A DNA stretch of 64,000 nucleotides from Aliiroseovarius sp. F20344 (GCF_023016155.1 NZ_JALKBG010000009.1:1-64000); one strand, 5' to 3'; counted from the stretch's first letter, positions 55,335 through 64,000 are shown. Numbers and translations: made by a program. The notes: a model not told the origin generated them from the sequence alone.

Positions 55335-55685
55335 TTAGTCGAAGATCATCACGGGGCGCACTTCAACCCGGCCGTATTTGGCGTCAGGGATCTTGGCGGC
55401 ATAGTGCAGCGCTTCGTCCAGATCTTTGCAGTCCAGAATATAGTAGCCGCCAAGCTGTTCCTTGGTTTCCGCAAAGGGACCATCGACCAGCTCAGTTTTG
55501 CCGTTGCGTACGGATACGGTGGTCGAAGTTGCAATTGGCTCAAGCGCCTCTCCGCCAACCATTTTGCCCGCGTCCTGAACTTCCTTTGTGAAATCCATAT
55601 AAGACTGCATGTAAGGGCCAAACTCGTCCGTTCCGGGCTGCGGGCCATTGTCTTCGGCATTATAAATCAAACACATGTATTGCAT
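55335..55685 (-). CDS. YCII-related (DGPF-domain) protein
   Basis: 116 residues from the ATG at 55685, with AAAGGAA upstream. MQYMCLIYNAEDN at the start and the DGPF core VDGPFAETKEQLGGYYILD. Catalytic function unknown; in known systems it is the partner and target of ECF42 sigma factors. Upstream gene of the two-gene unit. Confidence 0.9.
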   Translation of the reverse strand: MQYMCLIYNAEDNGPQPGTDEFGPYMQSYMDFTKEVQDAGKMVGGEALEPIATSTTVSVRNGKTELVDGPFAETKEQLGGYYILDCKDLDEALHYAAKIPDAKYGRVEVRPVMIFD

Positions 55686-55794
55686 TGGTTTTCCTTTCAA
55701 CTGTTAGGAAAGGTCTATGCCTTTCTGTGTACCAGACGTTCGGGATTGGGCAAAATCGACAACTGATTGTCAATTTCTGCGCAAATTTTCTGAT

Positions 55795-56418
55795 TCAGCC
55801 CATTTCCTTTTTACTAAGCACAAGAAATGTCATCATTCCCAATGGCGGAATGGAGTTTTTCTGATCAACCTCCAATGAAGGCTCACCAAGCACTGTCTCA
55901 ATCTCGAAATCTGAATGCCATCCAATCACATTGGCAAGGGGTGCCGATATCTTCTCAATCACAGCCAGAACACCATCGGTGCGAGCGAAATGGTTGGTGA
56001 TAACCACCTTCCCTCCGGGTTTCAGTACGCGTGCGATCTCGGACATCACTTTTTCCGGTTCAGGTACAACAGACAACACATGCATCGCGGCGACGGTGTC
56101 GAAACTATCGTCCGGAAAATCGAGCGCGCGCGCATCCATTTGTTGAAGCGAGGCGACATGATCCAAACCCAAGCGCTGCACTTTGCTTTTCGCTTTGGCC
56201 AACATTTCATCGCTGAAGTCGATGCCGGTTACTTGTAGCTTTGGCTGATAGTGCTGCAACGAAAGTCCAGTGCCGACGCCAACCTCAAGCACAGATCCGG
56301 TCAGTTTGTTAATGTACCCAACGGCGCGGCGCCTGCCGGCGTTGGTTATACTGCCAAATGTTTTGTCATAAATTGGTGCCCAGCGGGCGTAGGAGGATCG
56401 AACAGCTTCGATTTCCAA
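55795..56418 (-). CDS. pmtA: Phosphatidylethanolamine N-methyltransferase
   Basis: Methylates phosphatidylethanolamine three times to phosphatidylcholine. 207 residues from a TTG at 56418, chosen because GGAG lies seven bases upstream and no ATG or GTG is available; the frame is open back into pssA. SAM motif I VLEVGVGTGLSLQHY (about 40), then SFDTVAAMHVLSVV and LKPGGKVVITNHFA. It resembles the Rhodobacter-type PmtA. Next to pssA and psd. Confidence 0.87.
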   Translation of the reverse strand: MEIEAVRSSYARWAPIYDKTFGSITNAGRRRAVGYINKLTGSVLEVGVGTGLSLQHYQPKLQVTGIDFSDEMLAKAKSKVQRLGLDHVASLQQMDARALDFPDDSFDTVAAMHVLSVVPEPEKVMSEIARVLKPGGKVVITNHFARTDGVLAVIEKISAPLANVIGWHSDFEIETVLGEPSLEVDQKNSIPPLGMMTFLVLSKKEMG

Positions 56419-56440
56419 CTTACTTCTCCCTTCAAAGGTT

Positions 56441-57193
56441 TTAGTGACGTTTAGCCGACCAATTGCCAAGTAAACTCCAAAGAACCATTCCAATGTAACC
56501 AACGCATAAAATGACCAGGGTGATCCATGCGTAGGTCAAAACTGCCGCCCCAATAACGGCAAAGGCGACAAGCGCAAATTTGACATTGCGGCGCGCGACA
56601 CGAACGGATTTAAGCGACCAAGTCGGAACGCGACTGATCATCAGATAGCCGACCAATACCATGTTTAGGCAGATTATCAGATCCGGCAGAAGCGGTGTGT
56701 CCGTGAATGCAAACGAAACAGACATCGGCAACAAAACCAGCATCCCCGCAGCCGGCGAGGGCACGCCAACAAAAAATGCGCCTTGGGGATCTACTTCATC
56801 CGGCTCTGTTTTATTGCTGACGTTGAACCGGGCCAAGCGCATAGCACAGCAAACCGAATAGAGCAGCACTGCAATCCATGCAGAACCGCGCATATCCTGC
56901 AGCGCCCAAAAATAGATGATCAACGGAGGGGCAACACCAAAATTCAGGAAATCCGCAAGCGAATCCAGTTCTGCTCCCATTTTGCTGTCACTGTTTAACA
57001 TTCGCGCCACGCGGCCGTCGAAGAAATCAAGAACACAAGCTGCGACGATCAGTTGGACCGCAAGCACATAGTTGCCCTGCACTCCAAACCGAATTGCCGA
57101 CAGGCCAGCGCAAATGGCTGCAACTGTCAGCATGTTCGGGATCAGCTGAACAAGCGCAAAATCAGTGATCGTCTTGTCAGAAGAGGAGGTCAT
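56441..57193 (-). CDS. pssA: CDP-diacylglycerol-serine O-phosphatidyltransferase
   Basis: Makes phosphatidylserine in the inner membrane. 250 residues, about eight hydrophobic segments, with the CDP-alcohol phosphotransferase signature spread over DGRVARMLNSDSKMGAELD and SLADFLNFG (D-G-x2-A-R ... G-x3-D-x3-D). Preceded by psd, followed by pmtA. Confidence 0.92.
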   Translation of the reverse strand: MTSSSDKTITDFALVQLIPNMLTVAAICAGLSAIRFGVQGNYVLAVQLIVAACVLDFFDGRVARMLNSDSKMGAELDSLADFLNFGVAPPLIIYFWALQDMRGSAWIAVLLYSVCCAMRLARFNVSNKTEPDEVDPQGAFFVGVPSPAAGMLVLLPMSVSFAFTDTPLLPDLIICLNMVLVGYLMISRVPTWSLKSVRVARRNVKFALVAFAVIGAAVLTYAWITLVILCVGYIGMVLWSLLGNWSAKRH

Positions 57194-57205
57194 ATTACGG
57201 CCAGT

Positions 57206-57880
57206 CTATCCATCATGTGAGGTAGGCAGTTCTGCAATGACGGTTTCGCCCGCCACCATGGTTTGGCCAATACTGACCAGCGGTTCCACGTTTGGGGGCA
57301 AGTAAACGTCCAGACGAGATCCAAACCGGATCAAGCCAAAACGCTCTCCTGTTTGCATTTGTGTGCCCGGCTTGATGAAGCAAACGATGCGGCGTGCAAC
57401 CAACCCTGCAATCTGGACAACTGCCAGGTCTTGGCCGTCTGGCAAGCGAATACATAGGCTGTTGCGTTCATTGTCGACGCTGGCTTTGTCCAGAGACGCG
57501 TTCAAGAATTTGCCAGGGCGATAGGCAATAGCTGTGACTTCGCCCGCAATCGGAGTGCGATTCACGTGGCAATTGAAAACGCTCATAAACACACTGACAC
57601 GCGTAAGCGGTGTATCCGCCATGCCAAGCTCTTTTGGGGGAACTGCTGGTTCTATCAGGGACACAATGCCATCAGCCGGGCTGACGATTAGCCCCGGACG
57701 TGATGGGGTTATCCGTTCGGGATCGCGGAAGAAGTAGTAGCACCAAATCGTGAGCCCCACGCCTATCCACCCTAGGAAGGGCCAGATCAGGAACAGAACG
57801 AACGTGACCGCAGCAAAGATCGCGACAAACTTAATGCCCTCACGGTGCATCGGCTTAATAAACGTACCCAGTAGATGCAT
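57206..57880 (-). CDS. psd: Phosphatidylserine decarboxylase
   Basis: Decarboxylates phosphatidylserine to phosphatidylethanolamine. 224 residues, the short alphaproteobacterial form: one or two N-terminal membrane segments, [28 protein letters not shown], and the self-processing Gly-Ser in [12 protein letters not shown] (about 186), which yields the pyruvoyl group. First gene of psd-pssA-pmtA. Confidence 0.92.
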   Translation of the reverse strand: MHLLGTFIKPMHREGIKFVAIFAAVTFVLFLIWPFLGWIGVGLTIWCYYFFRDPERITPSRPGLIVSPADGIVSLIEPAVPPKELGMADTPLTRVSVFMSVFNCHVNRTPIAGEVTAIAYRPGKFLNASLDKASVDNERNSLCIRLPDGQDLAVVQIAGLVARRIVCFIKPGTQMQTGERFGLIRFGSRLDVYLPPNVEPLVSIGQTMVAGETVIAELPTSHDG

Positions 57881-58043
57881 GGCGGCCTTCCCCAGCGGTA
57901 ATTAAGAACCACTTTCAATAAGCCGGTTAGGCCAGAGTGCAAGGATATTCTCGGACACTGGCAGTATACCGCATCTTTACGGGCGGTTGTGGATCTTAAC
58001 GCCGGAACTGTGCGCATGCATAAAATGAAGCTCCAGAAACGAA

Positions 58044-58071
58044 GAAGCCGCAAGGTTTCCCTTGCGGCTTC
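58044..58071 (-). terminator. rplT terminator
   Basis: GAAGCCGCAAGG pairs with CCTTGCGGCTTC around a short loop, just after rplT on the minus strand; moderate T content follows. Confidence 0.75.
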
Positions 58072-58094
58072 CGAATTACGTGCTGTTGGCGGAC

Positions 58095-58460
58095 TTAAGC
58101 AGCCAGAGCAGCTTGTGCTTTTTCAACGATCGCGCCGAATGCATCAGGCTCGTGTACAGCCAGATCGGCCAGAACCTTACGGTCCACTTCAACACCAGCC
58201 AGGTTCAGGCCGTTGATGAAGCGCGAATATGTCAGGCTTTCGTCATGCGAGCGAACAGCAGCGTTGATACGCTGGATCCACAGCGCGCGGAACTGACGCT
58301 TGCGGTTCTTGCGGTCGCGGGTTGCATATTGGTTCGCCTTGTCGACGGCTTGGCGCGCTACCTTGAAGGTATTCTTGCGGCGACCGTAATAGCCTTTGGC
58401 GGCCTTGACGACTTTCTTGTGACGGGCGTGGGTTGTGGTTCCACCTTTAACGCGGGACAT
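58095..58460 (-). CDS. rplT: 50S ribosomal protein L20
   Basis: 121 residues; [28 protein letters not shown] and [20 protein letters not shown] are the L20 core. Follows rpmI by 14 bp. Confidence 0.97.
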   Translation of the reverse strand: MSRVKGGTTTHARHKKVVKAAKGYYGRRKNTFKVARQAVDKANQYATRDRKNRKRQFRALWIQRINAAVRSHDESLTYSRFINGLNLAGVEVDRKVLADLAVHEPDAFGAIVEKAQAALAA

Positions 58461-58474
58461 ATCAGTATCTCCTC

Positions 58475-58675
58475 TTAGCGGTCGTAGGGCATGTAGCCCT
58501 TGACGATCTTAGCGTCGGGGGCGGACAGAGCGGACGTACCGCGTGCGTTACGGATGAATTTCTTCGTCCGTTTGATCATTCCGTGCTGTTTACCAGCCTG
58601 GGCTCCGATGACCTTGCCGGTCGCGGAAACCTTGAAGCGCTTCTTGGCGCTCGATTTGGTCTTCATCTTGGGCAT
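58475..58675 (-). CDS. rpmI: 50S ribosomal protein L35
   Basis: 66 residues from the ATG at 58675 ([17 protein letters not shown]); the frame extends 14 codons upstream without a usable start. Very basic, normal length. The infC gene is not seen in this window, so rpmI-rplT stands as its own unit here. Confidence 0.96.
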   Translation of the reverse strand: MPKMKTKSSAKKRFKVSATGKVIGAQAGKQHGMIKRTKKFIRNARGTSALSAPDAKIVKGYMPYDR

Positions 58676-58807
58676 TTTCGTCTCCAAACAAAGGTTACGT
58701 TGATGCACGGTGGGCATGCCACATTAGCCCACGCGCACATGAAGTTGGCCGTATAGGGCCAGATTGCGCGACTCGCAAGCATTTTTTAGCTTCTGAAATC
58801 GTTTCGA

Positions 58808-59044
58808 TTAGGCTTGAAAATAAGCCATCCAGCGTGTGACGACCGTATCGATGACCTGCGGGATGGTTTCGATACTATAACCGTTCGGCTTGCCGCCTAG
58901 GGCGATGGCAATCAATCCACCACCAATCAGCAGCATAATCGCGGGAACACGCGGCGCATCGCCACGGCGAAAGGCGCCTACGATGGCTGGCAATGACAGA
59001 ACCAGTATTATTAGCCCGACAACAAAATATGTGTCATAGGTCAT
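58808..59044 (-). CDS. Small inner-membrane protein of unknown function
   Basis: 78 residues with two hydrophobic helices (about 6-23 and 34-50) and a soluble tail. Unrecognised; length and position between pyk and rpmI suggest a genuine small gene. Confidence 0.65.
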   Translation of the reverse strand: MTYDTYFVVGLIILVLSLPAIVGAFRRGDAPRVPAIMLLIGGGLIAIALGGKPNGYSIETIPQVIDTVVTRWMAYFQA

Positions 59045-59104
59045 GATCTTGCCTCCACCGAAAACTGAATTCGTGTTCTATGCAGACAGTATAACCCATT
59101 TGCT

Positions 59105-60544
59105 TCAGGTTGCGTAGATCAGACTTTCATCACAGGGCGCGACGCGCAGAATGTTGGTTGTTCCGGGTACGTTGAAGGGAACACCCGCCGTCACAACGAT
59201 CTGATCTGTCTCATCCGCAAAGCCAGAACTTCTGGCCGCGCGCGCAGCAGACACAACTGCTGCCTTAAACCGTTCCACCACAGAAGCCGTAACAAAACAG
59301 TTGGTGCCCCAAGACAAGCAAAGGCGGCGCGCAGTGCCGCGCAGAGGTGTCAGCGCGATGATGGGAACACGCGGGCGTTCACGCGCAGTCAAAAGCGCAG
59401 TTGTCCCGGATTGCGTAAAGCAACAGATCGCCTTGATGTCTGTGGTTTCCGCAATCTCACGCGCCGCAGCGACAATTGCATCATTCACACCACTTCGGCT
59501 GGCAACACGGGAGGCTTCGACTTGCTCGCGATAGGTGTCGTCATTTTCGACCTCAATTGCCACGGCGTTCATCGTGGAGACTGCCTCAACTGGATATTGC
59601 CCAGCAGCACTTTCAGCAGACAGCATAACCGCATCCGTGCCGTCGTAGATGGCATTCGCCACGTCAGAAACCTCAGCCCGCGTTGGCATGGGGCTTTCAA
59701 TCATGCTTTCCAACATTTGTGTCGCGACGATCACCGGCTTACCTGCCCTGCGGCAGGAATTGATCAAGCGCTTCTGGATCGGCGGAACTGCATGAACCGG
59801 CAGTTCTACACCAAGGTCACCCCGAGCCACCATGATACCGTCCGAAACCTTCAGGATTTCATCAAACGCATGTACAGCCGCAGGCTTCTCAATCTTTGAC
59901 AGAACCGCTGCTCGGCCATGCGCCAGCTCGCGCGCTTCCTCGACATCTTCGGCGCGCTGAACAAAGCTAAGCGCCAGCCAGTCCACTCCTAGTTGGCAAG
60001 CAAACTCAAGATCCGCACGGTCCTTGTCTGAAAGCGCTGCCAGCGGAAGCACAACATCAGGGACATTCACACCCTTTCGGTCTGAAATGGTGCCACCAAC
60101 TTCGACAACGCAATCTGCGAAATCTGGACCACAATCCTTAACTTTCAAGCGCAACTTGCCGTCGTTCACCAACAAAGTCGATCCGGGTTCCAGCGCAGCA
60201 AAAATCTCGGGGTGAGGAAGGCAAACGCGGTGCCCTTCGCCCGGCGCTTCATCCAGATCAAAGCGGAACTCGTGCCCTTCTTCGATGTCAGCGGCACCCG
60301 CCGCGAACACACCGCAGCGCAACTTCGGCCCCTGAAGGTCGGCCAAGATCGCAATCGGACGATCCAAATCCTTTTCCACCTTGCGCACCAAGGCATGGCG
60401 CGCACGCTGCTCGTCATGGGTGCCGTGGGACATATTCATCCGAAACACATCGGCGCCAGCCTCGAACAACGCTCTGATCATATCGTAGTCGTTTGACGAG
60501 GGTCCAAGGGTTGCGACGATCTTGACATTACGATGGCGTCTCAC
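59105..60544 (-). CDS. pyk: Pyruvate kinase
   Basis: Last ATP-yielding step of glycolysis. 479 residues from the GTG at 60544, preferred because GAGAGG lies upstream and the family starts with RHRNVKIVATLGPSS. Active-site stretch LSKIEKPAAV, MVARGDLGVELP and the DAVMLSAESAAGQYPVEAV block are intact. Divergent from the N-formylglutamate amidohydrolase. Confidence 0.95.
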   Translation of the reverse strand: MRRHRNVKIVATLGPSSNDYDMIRALFEAGADVFRMNMSHGTHDEQRARHALVRKVEKDLDRPIAILADLQGPKLRCGVFAAGAADIEEGHEFRFDLDEAPGEGHRVCLPHPEIFAALEPGSTLLVNDGKLRLKVKDCGPDFADCVVEVGGTISDRKGVNVPDVVLPLAALSDKDRADLEFACQLGVDWLALSFVQRAEDVEEARELAHGRAAVLSKIEKPAAVHAFDEILKVSDGIMVARGDLGVELPVHAVPPIQKRLINSCRRAGKPVIVATQMLESMIESPMPTRAEVSDVANAIYDGTDAVMLSAESAAGQYPVEAVSTMNAVAIEVENDDTYREQVEASRVASRSGVNDAIVAAAREIAETTDIKAICCFTQSGTTALLTARERPRVPIIALTPLRGTARRLCLSWGTNCFVTASVVERFKAAVVSAARAARSSGFADETDQIVVTAGVPFNVPGTTNILRVAPCDESLIYAT

Positions 60545-60674
60545 GGCGCACCTCTCTTTCATTTTGGTCTTATGCGGGGTCGAAAGACCTATGCCGCAAA
60601 ATGTTAGCGCTGACAACTGGCGCTTGCCTTCAACGTCGCATAAAGGAGAACTGAAACAGAAAAACAACGCCAAA

Positions 60675-61415
60675 ATGACATACACACCCTTTCACATATA
60701 TGGCCAAGAAAGGCCCGCACGCTGGTTGATCACATGCGACCATGCCGCCAATACCGTTCCTTCTTGCGTAGGCGGCGGCGATCTGGGCATTGCGCCCGAT
60801 GATATGAACCGGCACATCGCTTATGACGTCGGTGCGGCCGGCGTCTCTACCCATTTGGCCGATCTGCTGGATGCCCCCGCGATCCTGTCTAACTTCTCGC
60901 GTCTGGTGATCGACCCGAATCGCGGTGAAGACGACCCAACCTTGTTGATGAGGCTTTATGACGGAACAATCATCCCGGCAAACCGGCACGCCGACAAAGC
61001 AGAAAAAGCACGCAGGCTTGATGCCTTCCACCGCCCCTATCACGATGCGCTTGCCCAGCTAGCTGCCCGCCAAGACAACACAGTAATCGTTGCGATGCAT
61101 TCCTATACACCGCAACTGAACGGTCGCGACCCGCGCCCATGGCACATCGCAATCCTGCACGAGAAAGACAGCCGCATCGCGACGCCGCTGATCGAACGGC
61201 TCGAAGAAGAATCCGACCTTTGCGTTGGCGAGAACGAGCCCTATGGCGGCCATCTGGACGGCGATTCAATCGACCGCCATGCGGTCGTGCAGGAACGCCC
61301 GAATGTTCTGATCGAGATCCGCAATGACCTGATTGAGACCGAGGAACAGCAACGCGCATGGGCCGAACGGCTTGCGCCGATACTGACCGAGGTTCTGGCA
61401 AAAAGCGGGCTTTAG
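60675..61415 (+). CDS. N-formylglutamate amidohydrolase family
   Basis: 246 residues from the ATG at 60675, the first start in frame that gives the family's N-terminus (ITCDHAANTVPS). Zinc ligands are likely in the CDHAAN motif, and further family blocks are LVIDPNRGEDDPTL and VAMHSYTP. It hydrolyses N-formylglutamate in histidine degradation, but no hut genes are near, so substrate may differ. A GGAG at 60644 is too far from this ATG for an optimal ribosome site. Confidence 0.85.
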   Translation: MTYTPFHIYGQERPARWLITCDHAANTVPSCVGGGDLGIAPDDMNRHIAYDVGAAGVSTHLADLLDAPAILSNFSRLVIDPNRGEDDPTLLMRLYDGTIIPANRHADKAEKARRLDAFHRPYHDALAQLAARQDNTVIVAMHSYTPQLNGRDPRPWHIAILHEKDSRIATPLIERLEEESDLCVGENEPYGGHLDGDSIDRHAVVQERPNVLIEIRNDLIETEEQQRAWAERLAPILTEVLAKSGL

Positions 61416-61513
61416 AAAGCACCGCTTAGGCTGCAATTTCGCACGACCCTTCCTTGCCTCACTAAGCACCGATCCCCATATATCAGGTAGGTTTCTAGGA
61501 AAGGAGACCCGCT

Positions 61514-61753
61514 ATGACCATTGATCAACTGACTTCGTTTTTTGGCTGGATGTCTGTTCTAAGCATCGCGTTTCTGCTTGTCGCCACCATCGGACTTATC
61601 GTCCTGCGCCCCGTGGCCGTCCGGCTGCATTCTTCGCTGTTTTCGCTCAGCGAAGACGCACTGAACAGCGCGTATTTCAACTATCTGGCCAACCTGAAGA
61701 TACTCACGCTGATCTTCTGTGTGGCCCCATGGCTTGCGTTGAAATTAATGTAA
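61514..61753 (+). CDS. Small membrane protein, DUF6868-like
   Basis: 79 residues, two hydrophobic helices around an amphipathic middle (AVRLHSSLFSLSEDALNSAYFNYLANLKILTL), which fits a short membrane family (DUF6868). AAGGAGA at 61499 supports the start. Function unknown. Confidence 0.75.
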   Translation: MTIDQLTSFFGWMSVLSIAFLLVATIGLIVLRPVAVRLHSSLFSLSEDALNSAYFNYLANLKILTLIFCVAPWLALKLM

Positions 61754-61829
61754 CGCTCTCCGCGCCCGGTTGACCTTACCGGGCGCAACCGTTCCAATGC
61801 GCAGACCTGCCAACCAACCGGAGCCCATC

Positions 61830-62144
61830 ATGGACGACCAAACCCGCATCGAGATCGAAGCCGCCGCCTTTCGCCGCCTGCAAAAGCACCTGATGGAAGA
61901 CCGCACCGATGCACAGAACATCGACATGATGAATCTGGCGGGCTTTTGCCGCAACTGCCTTGCCCGCTGGTATCAAGAAGCCGCCAATGAACGCGGTATC
62001 GAGATGAGCAAAGACGAAGGCCGCGAGGCTTTCTATGGCATGACTATGGCCGAGTGGAAGGCGAACTATCAAACCGAAGCCAGCCCAGAAAAGCAGGCCG
62101 AGTTCGAGGTAGCATTCAAAGAAAACGTGACGGACAAGCAATAA
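61830..62144 (+). CDS. DUF1244 family protein
   Basis: 104 residues from the ATG at 61830; the frame is open to 61770. MMNLAGFCRNCLARWYQEAA with its Cys-x2-Cys is the hallmark. A small helical protein found across proteobacteria, role unknown. Its stop lies six bases before the hexanucleotide repeat. Confidence 0.88.
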   Translation: MDDQTRIEIEAAAFRRLQKHLMEDRTDAQNIDMMNLAGFCRNCLARWYQEAANERGIEMSKDEGREAFYGMTMAEWKANYQTEASPEKQAEFEVAFKENVTDKQ

Positions 62145-62150
62145 GCCTTT

Positions 62151-62243
<93 letters not shown>

Positions 62244-62293
62244 ATTTTCGACCAGAAGCTGCACCACAATAGCTCTATCGCCTTTCTCCTCTG

Positions 62294-62327
62294 CAAGTGC
62301 TATGCTGCACTGCAGAAAGAGCACTTG
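62294..62327 (+). promoter_or_regulatory. Inverted repeat abutting the parA ribosome site
   Basis: CAAGTGCT (62294-62301) and AGCACTTG (62320-62327) are perfect 8-bp arms. The second arm's last base is the first G of the GGAGG ribosome site (62327-62331). A rival pairing, CTGCAAGTGC with GCACTGCAG, shares the first arm. Could be a ParA operator or a leader hairpin that hides the ribosome site. Confidence 0.5.
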
Positions 62328-62339
62328 GAGGCTTTAAAC

Positions 62340-63005
62340 ATGGGCGGTCGGATCATCTGCGTGGCGCAGCAGAAAGGTGGCGCGGGCAAGACAACGCTCG
62401 TCTCCAACCTGGCAATCGCGTTCTTGTCACAGGGCAAAAGTGTTGCCCTTCTGGATACGGATCCCCAAGGCAGTCTTAGTAAGTGGCTGGATATTCGTGA
62501 AGAATCGCTGGGCGAAGATGAAAACCTCAGGTTCGCGACTGCGACCGCCTATGGGATTTCGCGTGCCATTCGGGGTCACATCAAGGACGCCGATGTCATC
62601 TTGATTGATACGCCGCCAAAAGCCGACAGCGATGTACGTTGGGTTCTGGCTGAGTCGGACCTGGTGCTGGTACCTGTTTCGGCCAGCAAGGCCGATGTCT
62701 GGGCAACCAATGATGTTTTGGACTTGGCAGACCGGGCTGGAAAACCAACGAATGTCGTCATGAATCGCACGCGCAATGGTACGCGTGTTGGTGAACAAGT
62801 GGCCAATGCGGTCGCCGAGCTTGGAACAAAGCCGCTGCAGTCATCCCTGACCAACAGGGTGATCTATGCCGAAGCGCTGGGTCGCGGCTTGGGTGTGATT
62901 GAGGCGAAACGGTCCGGCCCAGCAGCGGACGAAGTACGCGCGCTTGCTGACGAAGTGGCTACAGTCCTAAAGCTGGACTCCAGCGCCACACCTGAACTGG
63001 CTTAA
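62340..63005 (+). CDS. ParA-family ATPase, orphan
   Basis: 221 residues from the ATG at 62340, GGAGG eight bases upstream. Deviant Walker A KGGAGKTT with the first lysine near the N-terminus, LLDTDPQGSLSKW, and LIDTPPKADSDV. No ParB and no centromere-like repeat adjoin it, so it is more likely a position or segregation ATPase of the MinD/ParA type than the chromosome ParA. Regulated, if at all, through the leader just upstream. Confidence 0.87.
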   Translation: MGGRIICVAQQKGGAGKTTLVSNLAIAFLSQGKSVALLDTDPQGSLSKWLDIREESLGEDENLRFATATAYGISRAIRGHIKDADVILIDTPPKADSDVRWVLAESDLVLVPVSASKADVWATNDVLDLADRAGKPTNVVMNRTRNGTRVGEQVANAVAELGTKPLQSSLTNRVIYAEALGRGLGVIEAKRSGPAADEVRALADEVATVLKLDSSATPELA

Positions 63006-63027
63006 TACTGCGCCATTCCTCAACAAA

Positions 63028-63053
63028 AAAGGGGCCGCGACAGCAGCCCCTTT
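63028..63053. terminator. Bidirectional terminator between parA and dat
   Basis: AAAGGGGC (63028-63035) pairs with GCCCCTTT (63046-63053); A tract on the left, serving both converging genes. Confidence 0.75.
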
Positions 63054-63074
63054 CGGTGTTCATCACCTTCTGAC

Positions 63075-63929
63075 TTAGACAGCCTTCTTCAGGCTCTCAT
63101 CCAGATAAATCTCGCGCAGGCGCAAGGCCACCTTGCCTGGTGCGCCGTCGCCCAGCGCTTGGCCGTCGATTTCCACTACCGGCATCACGAAGGCCGAGGC
63201 TGAGGTGAAGAACGCCTCGTCCGCATTCTGCGCTTCTTCGATTGTGAAGTTGCGTTCTTCGATTTCCATCTGGGCTTCTTCGGCGAAACGCAGAACCGCA
63301 GCACGGGTGATCCCGTGCAGAATGTCGTTGGACAGACCGCGCGTGATGATCTTGCCGTCTTTCACGATGTAGACGTTGTTCGAGGTCCCCTCGGTCACGA
63401 AGCCATCTTCGATCAGCCACGCATCGTCGGCACCAGCCGCCTTGGCCATCATCTTGCCCATCGACGGATAGAGCAGCTGAACCGTTTTGATGTCGCGACG
63501 ACCCCAGCGGATGTCTTCGATCGAGATCACTTTCATCGGCTTCACAGTCGCGGCCAGGCCTGGTTTATTCTGAGTGAACAAAACAACAGTCGGCTTCACC
63601 TTGTCAGGATCCGGGAAGACAAAGTCACGGTCGCTATCCGCGCCGCGCGAGATCTGCAGATAGACCAGACCCTCGTCGATTTCGTTCACACGCACCAGTT
63701 CGCGGTGGACTTCCAGCAGATCCTCATTCGAGATCGGGTTCTCCATCCCCAGTTCGTTCAACGAACGCGCCAGACGCACGGCGTGACCTTCGAAATCAAT
63801 CAGCTTTCCGTCCAGCACGCTGGTCACCTCGTACACCGCATCCGCAAACAGGAAACCACGGTCAAAGATCGAGACGCTGGCTTCGGTCTCGGGCAGGTAT
63901 TCTCCGTTCACGTAAACGGTGCGGGTCAT
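63075..63929 (-). CDS. dat: D-amino-acid aminotransferase
   Basis: Class IV PLP enzyme of 284 residues. SIFDRGFLFADAVYEV at the start, the PLP lysine in RRDIKTVQLLYPSMGKMMAK (about 147), EGTSNNVYIV and ILHGITRAAVLRFAEE are typical of D-alanine transaminases, which make D-glutamate. The 71 bases after it to the window end show no gene. Confidence 0.9.
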   Translation of the reverse strand: MTRTVYVNGEYLPETEASVSIFDRGFLFADAVYEVTSVLDGKLIDFEGHAVRLARSLNELGMENPISNEDLLEVHRELVRVNEIDEGLVYLQISRGADSDRDFVFPDPDKVKPTVVLFTQNKPGLAATVKPMKVISIEDIRWGRRDIKTVQLLYPSMGKMMAKAAGADDAWLIEDGFVTEGTSNNVYIVKDGKIITRGLSNDILHGITRAAVLRFAEEAQMEIEERNFTIEEAQNADEAFFTSASAFVMPVVEIDGQALGDGAPGKVALRLREIYLDESLKKAV

Positions 63930-64000
63930 GTCAGGTCTCCTTCATGTGACGCTGCGAGCCATTTGACCCGCGCGGCATTTCCTGTTTGGGGTGTTGATAC

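Overview
The window is a chromosomal segment of an alphaproteobacterium, most likely a marine Rhodobacteraceae (Roseobacter-group) species. The evidence is the gene content and order: glutathione-dependent formaldehyde oxidation genes around mbfA and nnrS, amtB-glnK, accD-folC, a psd-pssA-pmtA phosphatidylcholine operon, rpmI-rplT, pheS-ASCH-pheT, zapE, and Lrp-ald. Further support comes from an Irr-type iron box, GANTC (CcrM-type) sites and the moderately GC-rich coding style. It is almost wholly coding, with about 66 protein genes, one tRNA and one insertion-sequence island.

Layout. 0-9.4 kb: a formaldehyde / S-nitrosoglutathione / iron / NO stress block (adhI, mbfA, cupin, AEC permease, nnrS, fghA, a DUF188 protein). 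It is split by a 3.38 kb mobile element (1165-4543) that sits exactly inside the adhI terminator. The element carries an IS1182-like transposase and a membrane-anchored passenger gene. 9.5-12 kb: a glycine-rich small protein, sseA and an aromatic/aspartate aminotransferase. 12-13.5 kb: three small unknown genes, two of them translationally coupled. 13.6-15.3 kb: amtB-glnK. 15.5-19.2 kb: penicillin-binding protein 1A, then mlaA-mlaC facing it. 19.4-22.4 kb: a type I secretion ABC/HlyD pair without an outer-membrane partner. 22.5-27.7 kb: RidA, glycerophosphodiesterase, a FemAB-like acyltransferase, Prx5, a ferredoxin reductase, rsmD and an Imm31-like protein. 27.7-33.6 kb: orphan DctP, map, sfsA, then a four-gene run (CinA-like, GNAT, AhpD-like, OmpA). 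33.6-40.3 kb: LysR, AEC permease, fadH, and several Rhodobacteraceae-restricted unknowns. 40.5-43.7 kb: CPBP protease, accD, folC. 43.7-44.1 kb: a non-coding locus with a near-consensus sigma-70 promoter, a cluster of GANTC sites and nested RNA stems. 44.1-50 kb: zapE, MFS permease, Lrp and ald, DUF1801, tRNA-Met, mscL, ytoQ. 50-58.7 kb: pheT-ASCH-pheS, an ECF42-type sigma factor with its DGPF partner, pmtA-pssA-psd, rplT-rpmI. 58.8-64 kb: pyk, N-formylglutamate amidohydrolase, small membrane proteins, DUF1244, a 15.5-copy AGCGAC tandem repeat, an orphan ParA and a D-amino-acid aminotransferase.

How the genes fit together. AdhI and FghA form the two-step oxidation of S-hydroxymethylglutathione to formate. 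AdhI-class enzymes also reduce S-nitrosoglutathione, so the neighbouring nnrS (NO resistance) and mbfA (iron export, with an Irr box overlapping its promoter) make a coherent redox/nitrosative-stress neighbourhood. Psd, PssA and PmtA convert CDP-diacylglycerol to phosphatidylcholine. AmtB and GlnK form the usual ammonium uptake and sensing pair. MlaA and MlaC belong to outer-membrane lipid retrieval.

The two observations most worth following are the IS1182-type element with its passenger gene and clean terminator target duplication, and the structured non-coding locus between folC and zapE. All assignments come from reading the sequence; no searches were run.
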